Shown: in pieces, positions 56,243 through 64,000 of the stretch
Layout of the letters: each line of letters opens with the position of its first letter
Position numbering within the stretch: the first letter of the stretch is position 1
From: Orychophragmus violaceus
Taxonomy: Eukaryota > Streptophyta > Magnoliopsida > Brassicales > Brassicaceae
Length of the DNA: 64,000 bases
Assembly (NCBI GenBank): GCA_030180135.1
Contig: CM058231.1
Span: forward strand, 52,958,235 to 53,022,234
Reading direction: 5' to 3'
Made by a program: the position numbers and the translations under genes
The notes under the pieces: model-generated
The model's database searches: none
What the model saw: the letters and a program-made list of their open reading frames with translations, nothing else
Told to the model about the DNA's origin: nothing

Positions 56243-56483
56243 AAACTGTCTGTAATCGTCAAGCAACGATCGATGCTATCAGTGCAACGATCGATTAAAT
56301 CTCAGAATCGCCTAGTGACGATCGACACAATAGTGCAATGATCGACGCAAAGCGAAATCGATACCTGCGACAGAGAGAAAACAGAGAAAAATTTAGTAAC
56401 TAAACAAATAAAAACTAAACGAAAACAAAGAAAATAAAAATCCTATTAAAAACCCTAAGTTCGATCCTATCGAAGACTCTAAG
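56243..56483 (-). other. At2 leader, primer site deleted
   Basis: Contains CGATCG-type modules at about 56255-56365 and an acceptor-like TTTTCTCTCTGTCGCAG (minus, ends near 56367). The expected TGGCGCCGTTGCCGGGGA is missing: leader sequence GAGTCTTCGATAGGA joins directly to LTR sequence at 56483/56484. Confidence 0.8.
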
Positions 56484-57649
56484 ACTGCAAGTGCACAGTT
56501 AAGTGATTGTAGTATATAGGGTATCGAATCCACAGAGACTCTGGTCTCGATAGATTAGAACAGTAGGAATTTAAACTAAGAAGAAAGCAATTTGTAGTAA
56601 ACTAAATAGCAAAGTAAGAAAGTAAACAAGTAGCAGATTATCGGTGGTGAAAGCAGTCAATTAAAGGCACTAAGTCTAGGGTGTTCTCAGGAAATCAGAC
56701 AAGCAGACAAACCAATCAGTCAGAATCTAATTACGCACAGTTCTAGAACTCAAATCACGGATATAAAATTAACCAAATCTCTTTGCGAGAATTCTCTAAG
56801 TCTAAGTGCAGTAATCCAAATTCCTTTGTAATTACTAACAGATTAAACCAGCATTAATTTCAAGTTCGATATGTTCACAATTAAACTAAACCAAATTCCT
56901 TTGCGAGAAGTTTAATTGCTCAACCTAAATAGTTCAGATTCTAAACCACACTCTCGTGTCGTATTTAGCAACCTAAGATCTAGATTCTAATTGATCAGGT
57001 TAGAACTAGCATTAAACTCAATTTAGATCGAAGAACATTCTATTCATGTGAATCCTTAACTGAATTAAACAAGTCTAGCAAGTCATGAAATCCTTAATGA
57101 GAAACCCTAAACCTAACTATGAATCTACTCAGACATGATTAATGAAACAGAAATCATAGAATAAATAGATTGCCTATAAGAAATTAAATAGAAAAAAGGG
57201 GTTCGAAATCTTCTTGAAAATAGATGAAGTACAAGATTAGATCAGCCCCAAAGGCTCTAAAAATCTCTTAGCTCTAAGTATGAAAGCGTATGTAAAATAA
57301 ACACCAAAATCCTAATTATATAGGCTTAATCTCGGCTGGGGCTTCTTCGTAATTACTGGAAACTTCTGGGCCAAAGTGCAAAATCTTAAATCTTCATTAA
57401 ACCGCCGTATCGGCCCAACTCGCTAGTGTGTCGATCGACACCAAAGGTGTGTCGATCGATTCATGATCTCAAAATCGGACAGTGAGCTCAATCTCTCGGC
57501 CAATCACTCCAAAAATCCCCAAAATGCTCCAATATCTCCAATTCTGCTCTAAACCTGATTATACCTGTAACAGACTCTAAAAGAACACAAAAAGACTCTA
57601 AAACACAATTATATCATGGCATAAAACTGGTAAAAACTATGATATATCA
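56484..57649 (-). repeat. At2 5' LTR, lacking its 3' end
   Basis: 1166 bp matching 41563-42749 but missing the last roughly 20 bp (after GTGCACTTGCAGT on minus). Contains a CGATCG-type module at about 57425-57465. Confidence 0.92.
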
Positions 57650-58111
57650 ACCAGATGCTGAAGGAGTTCTGAGAGACCAACAGAACAACACCTACAATGA
57701 TCAGGGGCAAAGGATTGATGCTGAGGGACGAGTGATCCCTGAACCTGAACCTGAACAGCCTCAAGGTCAGAGGCAGATGGTCATTGCAGAGAGGACTCTT
57801 GCTAACTACAAAAGTCCGGATGTGTTTTATGCTAACCGGTCAGCCATTGTTCCTCCACCTTTTGAGAGGAATGACTTTGAGATCAAGACTGTCTATTACT
57901 CTATGCTGAGACAGCACCCCTTCCATGGTCTCCCACATGAGCAACCCATGGATCATATTGAGAATTTTGAAGCCTTCATCACTGGAATGAAGTACAATGG
58001 GGTGGATTATGACTTCCTCTATCTGAAGCTTTTCCCATATTCTCTCGCTAGAGAGGCTGCTGCTTGGATGAAGCAACTTCCACCTGGGAAGTTGACTCCT
58101 TGGGATGGTGT
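57650..58111 (+). pseudogene. At1 gag, second piece
   Basis: Resumes the At1 frame after At2 (the ACCAG copy at 57650 restores ILRP-DAEGVLRD). Conserved gag core: NDFEIKTVYYSMLRQHPFHG, PMDHIENFEAFITGMKYNGV, LKLFPYSLAREAAAWMKQLP. Cut after PPGKLTPWDG by At3 at 58112. No stop in this piece. Confidence 0.9.
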
Positions 58112-59307
58112 TGATATATCATGGTTTTTACCCACTTTATACCATGATATAGTTGTGTTTTTAGAGTCTTTTGTATTAGTTTAGAGTCTTTTACAGGTTA
58201 AATCAGGTTTGGAGCTAATTGGAGATATATGGAGCATTTTGGGCATTTTGGGACGTTTTGGCCGAGAGCTTTATTCACTGTTCGATTATTTGATGTTGCA
58301 TCGATCGACACGCATTGTGCATCGGTCGATGCAGTCGCGAGATGGGCCGTACGCGTCGGCGTAACAAGTATTGAAGATTTGCAAAGAAGCCCAAGATACT
58401 TTCAGTATTTACACAGAAGCCCCAGCCGAGATTATGCCTATATATACTAGTTTTTGGTGTTTAATTTAGATACGCTTTGATACTTAGAGCTAAGAGATTT
58501 TTAGAGCTTTTGGGGCTGATCTATTTTCCTTGTATTGATTTATTTTGGAGAAGATTTCGAACCCCTTTGATATTTTAATTTCTTATATGCAATCTATTTA
58601 TTCTATGATTATGTTTTCATCAATCATGTCTGAGTAGATCCATAGTTGAGTTTAGGGTTTCTCATTAGGGTTTGATGACTTGCTAGACTTGTTTAATTCA
58701 GTTGGGATTCATATGATTAGAATGTTCTTCAAACTAAATTGTGCTTAAAGCTAGTTCTAACCTGATCAATTAGAATCTAGATCCTAGGTTACTAAATACG
58801 TCACGAGAGTGGGGTTTAGGAATCTGAACTATTTAGGTTGAGCAATTGAATTATTCGCAAAGAGATTTGGTTTAGTTTAATTGTGAACATATCGAACTTG
58901 AACTTAATGCTAGTTTAATTTGTTAGTAATTGCAAAGAGATTTGGATTACTGCACTTAGACTTAGAGAGTTTTCGCAAAGAGATTTGGTTAATTCTATTT
59001 TCGTGATTTGAGTTCTAGAACTGAGTTTAATTTGATCCTGACTGATTAACTTGTCTGCTTGTCTGATTTCCTGAGAATACCCTAGGCTTGACGCTTTTAG
59101 TTTATTGCTTACAAACCGATTTCCTGCTACTGTTTACTTTCTTGCACCGCAATTCATTACAATCACTCCTTGCTTATTTCTAGTATTAATTCCTACAGTT
59201 TGATTCTCTTGAGACCAAGTGTCCCTGTGGATTCGATAACCCTATATACTACATTGACTATACTGTGCACTTGCAGTTTAGAATAGGGATTAAAACTCGA
59301 CTTATCA
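58112..59307 (+). repeat. At3 5' LTR
   Basis: 1196 bp, TGATATATCATGG...CGACTTATCA. CGATCG-type module at 58296-58335; TATA box TATATATA at 58439-58446. Confidence 0.95.
58439..58446 (+). promoter_or_regulatory. putative TATA box of At3 LTR
   Basis: TATATATA in the LTR, about 100 bp downstream of the CGATCG module; repeated near 63817 in the 3' LTR. Confidence 0.45.
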
Positions 59308-59313
59308 AGTTTT

Positions 59314-59331
59314 TGGCGCCGTTGCCGGGGA
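59314..59331 (+). other. At3 primer binding site (tRNA-Asp)
   Basis: TGGCGCCGTTGCCGGGGA, perfect complement of the tRNA-Asp 3' end, 6 bp after the LTR. Confidence 0.95.
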
Positions 59332-59579
59332 CTCTTTGAGTCTTCGATAGGACCGAACTTAGGGTTTTACTAGAAATTCTTCATTTTTGTTTTTGCTTTT
59401 CGTTTTTGTTTTATTTTGATTTTACTGATTCTTTTCTCTGATTCTTTCTGTCGCAGGTACCAAAATCGCCTTGCGTCGACCGTTGCACATCTTGCGTCGA
59501 TCGACACTAGGCGATTCTGAGATTGAACCGATCGTTGCACTGATAGCATCGATCGTTGCTGGACGATTACAGACAGTTT
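59332..59579 (+). other. At3 leader
   Basis: Pyrimidine-rich tract ending in an acceptor-like TCTTTCTGTCGCAG (59457), then four CGATCG-type half modules (59472-59560) right before the gag ATG. Confidence 0.75.
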
Positions 59580-62183
59580 ATGCCAACGCAGAACACTAGA
59601 AGTAATCCGAACTCGAGCTTGGTTAATCTCAATCTAGAGGAACTTGGACGTCTAGAAAGGACAATCAGAAGAGAAAAGAGAGAGAGAATGGTACGAGAAC
59701 GCTTGATCTTGATACCAGATGCTGATGGAACCCTGAGGGATCCAGAGAACAATCCTTACAATGCTGCTGGGCATAGGATTGATGCTGAGGGACGAGTGAT
59801 CCCTGATGAAGCTGAGCCACTGGGCCAGATGGTTGTCCGTGAAAGGACATTAGCTGATTACAACAGACCTGACGAGTTTCATGCGAACCGAGCAGCTTTA
59901 GTGCTTTCTGCCTTTGAGAGGAACGACTTTGAGGTAAAGACTATCTACTACCAACTGATGAGGCAGATTGCTTTTCATGGTCTTCAATCAGAGCAGCCTA
60001 TGGATCACATAGACAAGTTTGAGGACATAGTTACTGGTATGAAATACGATGGAGTTTGCCAGGACTATCTGTTCCTTAAGCTATTTCCGCACAGTCTTGC
60101 TGGAGACGCTAGTGCATGGCTGAGACAACTGGCACCTGGTCAGTATACTACTTGGGCAGCCTTAAAGAGTGAGTTCCTGCGTCATTTCTATGACAATGCA
60201 CGTTCAGACCAATCTAGACAGGACATACTTACTTTCTCCCAAGGAGTTGTGGAGCCTTTAAAGACTGCCTGGATGAGATTTAAGCAGTATCAGCGTGACT
60301 GTCCGCACCATGGATTCACTGAAGTTCAGCTGATTGGTATCTTCTTCAGAGGAATAGATCTTCCGTATCAGCAGGCGCTGGATAATTCTAGTGATGCCAA
60401 CTTCAACACCAGGACTCCTACACAGGCTAAGCAGTTAATTGAGAATTTGATTAGCAGCAATAGTTGCAAGACTATGGATGAAAGGAGAAAGAAGCCTAGT
60501 GGAAGTGTTTATAAATCAGAGATGGCTGAATTGAGGTCCAGAATGGATAAAATCTGCACTCTTCTAGGTGAGAAGAAAGCTGTCCATTTTGCTCAAGAAG
60601 TAGAAGTGAATCAGACTGAGGAGGACACTCAGGAAGAGGATGTGAATTACATCGGAGGATCTGGTTTCCAAGGAAACAGATTTGGATATCAATCTGGGAA
60701 CAGATTTTCCGGTGGAGGACAGAAAACTGCCTACACGGGCAATCAGAACTCTTCAGGCTATGGACAGAACAGCAACTTTCAGAAGCCTTATGGACAGAAT
60801 GCTCAAAGGACCTACGGGTCTTCATCTTATCAAACACCTCCTACACCTACTGCTTTCGAGACTAAGATGGAGACAATGATGGAACAGTTGCTGGAGAGCC
60901 AAATCAAGACTTCTGTGGATTGCAACAAGAAGATTGATGCTATGTATGGAGATCTCAATGGGAAGATTGAGTCTATGAACACTCACATGAAGCAACTGGA
61001 CACTCAGGTTAATCAGATTTCAGGTACTATGAAAGGAAAAGGACCTGCAGATACTCATATTAAAGCCTGGTCTGTACTCGTTAATGATGGATCTCATCTG
61101 GGCGAGAAGTTTGAGCTAAGCACAGCTGAGTTGGTTGATGAAGCAGAATTTTCGGAATTGAGTGAAAAACTCACGGGTGGAATCCGCGACAACCGCATTG
61201 CAACGATCGACACACACCTTGTGTCGGTCGATGCAGGACGTGAACAGACAGTGTTGCCGGATGATTATGAGACTGATGCAGAACTGGCCCGCCTATTCCC
61301 TGATGTATCTGAAATCACTCAGGAGGAGATTTATGCACAAGCCATTAGGCAATATCCCAAGGTATCTGAGGTAATTAAACAGGAGATAGAGGAGCTGAAG
61401 AAACTGGAGGAGAGTGGTGAAGACTTGGAAGAAATTCCACCGCCTGATGATCCACCTTATCATCCCTGTGTGCAGAGGTATTTGAACAAGATGCTACCAT
61501 TGGATGATGACCTGAAAGAATGGGTGATTGTAGTTCCCCAACACATTAGTGAAGTGCTACTGAACAAGATCCCAAAGAAATTACCTGACCCTGGAGTCTT
61601 TATACTTGATTGCTCCATCTTCGAGAATAGCTTTAGACGCTCTCTTTGTGATTTAGGAGCTGCTGGAAGTATGATGCCTTATTCTGTGGCAGAGAAGCTG
61701 GGGGTGCTGAATTTTTCTCCTACTAGAACCCGTCTTATCCTAGCTGATCAGTCTATACGAGTTCCAGAAGGAGTTTTAGAAGACATACCAGTGAGAGTTG
61801 GAAACTACTTGGTTCCAACAGACTTCCTTGTGCTGAAATATGATTGTGATCCGGATGAAGCACTGCTACTTGGAAGACCATTCTTGGCTACAGCAGGAGC
61901 TGTGATTGATGTCAGACAAAGTCTAATAGACCTCCACCTGGGAGATGAGACGCTGCGATATGACATGGAGAAGCTGCGGAAACCACTGATAGATGGGCAG
62001 ACCTTCACGATCCTGGAAGCAGAAGATGAGCAGCCAGATGGGCCTGTGATACTAGATCCTGGAGCACAATCCACACCTGCTTTTCTTGGACTGAAGCATT
62101 CAGCAACAGCCTACACTCCACCATGGATGAGGAGACTTGAACAGAGACAGAAAAAGTCTCTGTCAGGATCTCTAAGCGCCTGA
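59580..62183 (+). CDS. At3 Gag-protease polyprotein (intact)
   Basis: 867 aa from the first ATG (MPTQNTRSNPNSS). The frame is open 8 codons further up, from a TTG at 59556, but the ATG matches the At1 start. In order: retrotrans_gag core at about residues 120-295 (NDFEVKTIYYQLM, LKLFPHSLAGDASAWLRQL, RHFYDNARSDQSRQDILTFS); Gly/Asn/Gln-rich linker with SYQTPP; coiled-coil-like segment near 425-480; acidic segment containing ATIDTHLVSVDA, encoded by a CGATCG module; aspartic protease with CDLGAAGSMMPYSVAEKLG (active Asp about residue 691) and LGRPFLATAGAVIDV; Gln/Lys-rich end. No zinc knuckle is visible. Reverse transcriptase and integrase, which follow in complete Athila elements, are absent, so it must use another element's enzymes. 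Confidence 0.93.
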   Translation: MPTQNTRSNPNSSLVNLNLEELGRLERTIRREKRERMVRERLILIPDADGTLRDPENNPYNAAGHRIDAEGRVIPDEAEPLGQMVVRERTLADYNRPDEFHANRAALVLSAFERNDFEVKTIYYQLMRQIAFHGLQSEQPMDHIDKFEDIVTGMKYDGVCQDYLFLKLFPHSLAGDASAWLRQLAPGQYTTWAALKSEFLRHFYDNARSDQSRQDILTFSQGVVEPLKTAWMRFKQYQRDCPHHGFTEVQLIGIFFRGIDLPYQQALDNSSDANFNTRTPTQAKQLIENLISSNSCKTMDERRKKPSGSVYKSEMAELRSRMDKICTLLGEKKAVHFAQEVEVNQTEEDTQEEDVNYIGGSGFQGNRFGYQSGNRFSGGGQKTAYTGNQNSSGYGQNSNFQKPYGQNAQRTYGSSSYQTPPTPTAFETKMETMMEQLLESQIKTSVDCNKKIDAMYGDLNGKIESMNTHMKQLDTQVNQISGTMKGKGPADTHIKAWSVLVNDGSHLGEKFELSTAELVDEAEFSELSEKLTGGIRDNRIATIDTHLVSVDAGREQTVLPDDYETDAELARLFPDVSEITQEEIYAQAIRQYPKVSEVIKQEIEELKKLEESGEDLEEIPPPDDPPYHPCVQRYLNKMLPLDDDLKEWVIVVPQHISEVLLNKIPKKLPDPGVFILDCSIFENSFRRSLCDLGAAGSMMPYSVAEKLGVLNFSPTRTRLILADQSIRVPEGVLEDIPVRVGNYLVPTDFLVLKYDCDPDEALLLGRPFLATAGAVIDVRQSLIDLHLGDETLRYDMEKLRKPLIDGQTFTILEAEDEQPDGPVILDPGAQSTPAFLGLKHSATAYTPPWMRRLEQRQKKSLSGSLSA

Positions 62184-63489
62184 AAGATCTTGTGCGTCCG
62201 GTCAAGCTATTGACGTTAAAAGAGCGCTGAGTGGGAGGCAACCCACTGTTTTCGTTTTTGCATTTTGATTTTAGTTTTTTTTTTTTTTCTAGATTTTACG
62301 TTTTTGTTTCTGTTTGGTGAGTTTTTGGTTGCAGGGTTCGTGAAAATCGCATTGCGTCGATCGACACACATTTGTGTCGATCGTTACAACAGAAATCGCA
62401 CAGCAACGGTCAGTGCACCTAGTGCAACGATCGATGCCTGACTGCGACAGAGGTAAAACCCGAGAGAACTAACCATTCAACTATTTTAATTTTTCTTTTC
62501 TTTAACCAATCCCTTGCTTGACACTACTGGGGACAGTGTGTCTTAAGTGTGGGGGAGGTTCTACTAATTAGTTTCTTTTGTTTTCTTAGAGTCAGTTAAA
62601 TTTTTCAAAATTTGTTTTTCGAGTCAAAATTGGTTTAAGTAGGAAACAATGATTTTTGGAGGAGATTAGCAGCATTTGCAGGAACTTAAGTGACCATTGG
62701 GATGAAGCTGCAGATCTATCTATGACTATTAGAAAACTCCATCACAGATCAGCCTACTGAGGACACCCATATCACTTCAGGTATCAGAGGATCCTTTACT
62801 GACTTCACCTTAATACTGACTTTAATTTTTCTCACCTAAGGGCTTGGTATGCTTTATGTCGGATTCCCTGTTAGTTCTGACACAGCCTGTAAACCTGTCC
62901 TATTTAGTCCCCTTCTCCCCTTCTGTAAAGTAAAAAAAAAAAAAAAAAAATAATAAACTGAGGATGAGTTAGTAACTCCGAAGTGGTCATGGGAATAGTA
63001 GCAAACACTATTATCTCTCATGTGATCCATGGAATGTGTCCAAAGTACACCCCATAACGGGAAGAACACTGATAAAAAAAATAAAATGATACCCAGTGGG
63101 GAAAAATCAGTTGTTAAAGAAGGGAAAGAGAAGAAAGGGACTAGAGAAAGATAGTATGGTGGTCTAGAGCTGGCAAGGTAAGAATCCATGTGCCTTTAGA
63201 TCGATACTCCTTAGGTGAGACCGCACTTAAATACTTGCAGAAGTCAGTAGGGTGAATTTGAATGCTTGAATGTGATTGTGGCGTTTACTTGGGACAGTTG
63301 CTAAGTGTAGGGGAAGTACATGTTGGTCTTGATGTCTGTAGATTGATTCTTTCATGTGGATTACTAAGGGGAATCTGAATGCTGCTGCTTCTATGACAAA
63401 ATGAGTTTCTGAAGAGTTTTCAAACCTCTTCACTGCATTTTAGTTCTCTGTTTTGCTTGAGGGCAAGCAAAAGCTAAGTGTGGGGGAGT
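62184..63489 (+). other. At3 3' untranslated region with three purine tracts
   Basis: No gene. CGATCG-type modules at about 62345-62440; CTTAAGTGTGGGGGAGG at about 62538-62556; an A run at 62933-62950; CTAAGTGTAGGGGAAGT at about 63301-63317; terminal tract CTAAGTGTGGGGGAGT up to 63489. Small frames on minus (62854-63189, 63227-63433) are not recognisable. Confidence 0.8.
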
Positions 63490-64000
63490 TGATATATCAT
63501 GGTTTTTACCCACTTTATACCATGATATAGTTGTGTTTTTAGAGTCTTTTGTATTAGTTTAGAGTCTTTTACAGGTTAAATCAGGTTTGGAGCTTATTGG
63601 AGATATATGGAGCATTTTGGGCATTTTGGGACGTTTTGGCCGAGAGCTTTATTCACTGTTCGATTATTTGATGTTGCATTGATCGACACGCATTGTGCAT
63701 CGGTCGATGCAGTCGCGAGATGGGCCGTACGCGTCGGCGTAACAAGTATTGAAGATTTGCAAAGAAGCCCAAGATACTTTCAGTATTTACACAGAAGCCC
63801 CAGCCGAGATTATGCCTATATATACTAGTTTTTGGTGTTTAATTTAGATACGCTTTGATACTTAGAGCTAAGAGATTTTTAGAGCTTTTGGGGCTGATCT
63901 ATTTTCCTTGTATTGATTTATTTTGGAGAAGATTTCGAACCCCTTTGATATTTTAATTTCTTATATGCAATCTATTTATTCTATGATTATGTTTTCATCA
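63490..64000 (+). repeat. At3 3' LTR, first 511 bp
   Basis: Begins TGATATATCATGG after the terminal purine tract; matches 58112-58622 with two substitutions (including CATCGATCG to CATTGATCG in the module). Runs off the window. Confidence 0.95.

Larger units (their letters stand above)
41563..57649 (-). mobile_element. Athila element At2 (gag-pro plus ORF-1, no pol), split by C2
   Basis: Minus-strand Athila flanked by ACCAG at 41558-41562 and 57650-57654, lying in At1 gag. 3' LTR 41563-42749, 5' LTR 56484-57649, gag-pro in two pieces around copia C2, ORF-1 gene at 44165-45671. Reverse transcriptase and integrase are absent. Its 5' LTR end and primer site are deleted. By my count LTRs differ at about 20 positions plus an 8-bp indel. 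Confidence 0.95.
58112..64000 (+). mobile_element. Young Athila element At3 (gag-pro only), 3' LTR truncated by window
   Basis: Plus-strand Athila inserted in At1 gag. 5' LTR 58112-59307, tRNA-Asp primer site, intact gag-pro (59580-62183), 3' untranslated region, polypurine tract and the first 511 bp of the 3' LTR (63490 on). I see two differences in those 511 bp. The left target duplication should be GGTGT (58107-58111); its partner lies outside the window. No reverse transcriptase, integrase or ORF-1. Confidence 0.95.

Noticed and set aside
58229..58450. Identical 73-aa open frames at 58229-58450 and 63607-63828 as a conserved gene
   Set aside because: They are the same place in the two At3 LTRs, span the CGATCG module and have no protein signature; duplication is due to the LTRs.
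59556..59579. Gag start 8 codons upstream at TTG (and the same in At2 at 56266)
   Set aside because: The codon is TTG, the stretch overlaps the CGATCG module, and At1 begins at the equivalent of the next ATG.

Overview
The window is plant nuclear DNA, most likely from a eudicot of the mustard family (Brassicaceae), and looks like pericentromeric or centromeric heterochromatin. The reasons are an almost unbroken stack of LTR retrotransposons, several Athila-type elements with a tRNA-Asp primer binding site and an ATHILA ORF-1-like gene, a CRM-type (centromeric) chromovirus, Tat/Retand-like and Tekay-like Ty3/gypsy elements, Ty1/copia elements, a LINE fragment and a CACTA end. I found no convincing host gene, tRNA, rRNA or CRISPR. 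The species assignment is inference.

Layout. 1-1020: 5' part of a decayed gypsy (minus) whose LTR is cut by a CACTA end (1021). About 1306-4900: Tekay-like chromovirus LTR, primer site and gag start, with a LINE fragment (3368-4272) inserted in the LTR. 4900-7900: gene-poor, with an inverted-repeat MITE-like block (5600-6330) and some exon-like pieces. About 7900-12490: decayed copia C0. About 12522-26938: non-autonomous Tat-like element T1 (gag and protease only, 79-bp tandem repeats, antisense ORF), interrupted by a complete young copia C1 (12924-20717). 27600-35341: Tekay-like remnant G3 (minus), split by CRM-type element G2 (28011-34725). 35342-40038: decayed Tnt1-like copia C3 (minus). 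40039-end: Athila At1 (plus), split by Athila At2 (41563-57649, minus) and again by Athila At3 (58112 to beyond the window, plus). At2 is itself split by copia C2 (48272-55287, minus).

The nesting is supported by exact target-site duplications: ATAAC for C1, TTTTG for G2, ACCAG for At2, ATTTC for C2 and a 15-bp duplication for the LINE. By my count, LTR mismatches are 3 in 636 (C1), 4 in about 644 (C2), 2 in the 511 bp visible (At3), about 20 in about 1160 (At2), and roughly 6% in the first 200 bp (G2). C1, C2 and At3 are therefore the newest arrivals.

How the parts work together. C1 has one intact 1325-aa Gag-Pol and could be autonomous. C2 belongs to the same family and keeps LTRs, primer site, polypurine tract and a clean gag ORF, but its protease-pol is ruined, so it was probably mobilised in trans. 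At2 and At3 likewise encode Gag-protease (At2 also an ORF-1 gene) but no reverse transcriptase or integrase. Two sequence signals recur: a CG-rich palindromic module built on CGATCG, present at the same positions in every Athila copy, and splice-site-like signals that would let copia gag and Athila ORF-1 be expressed from spliced RNAs.
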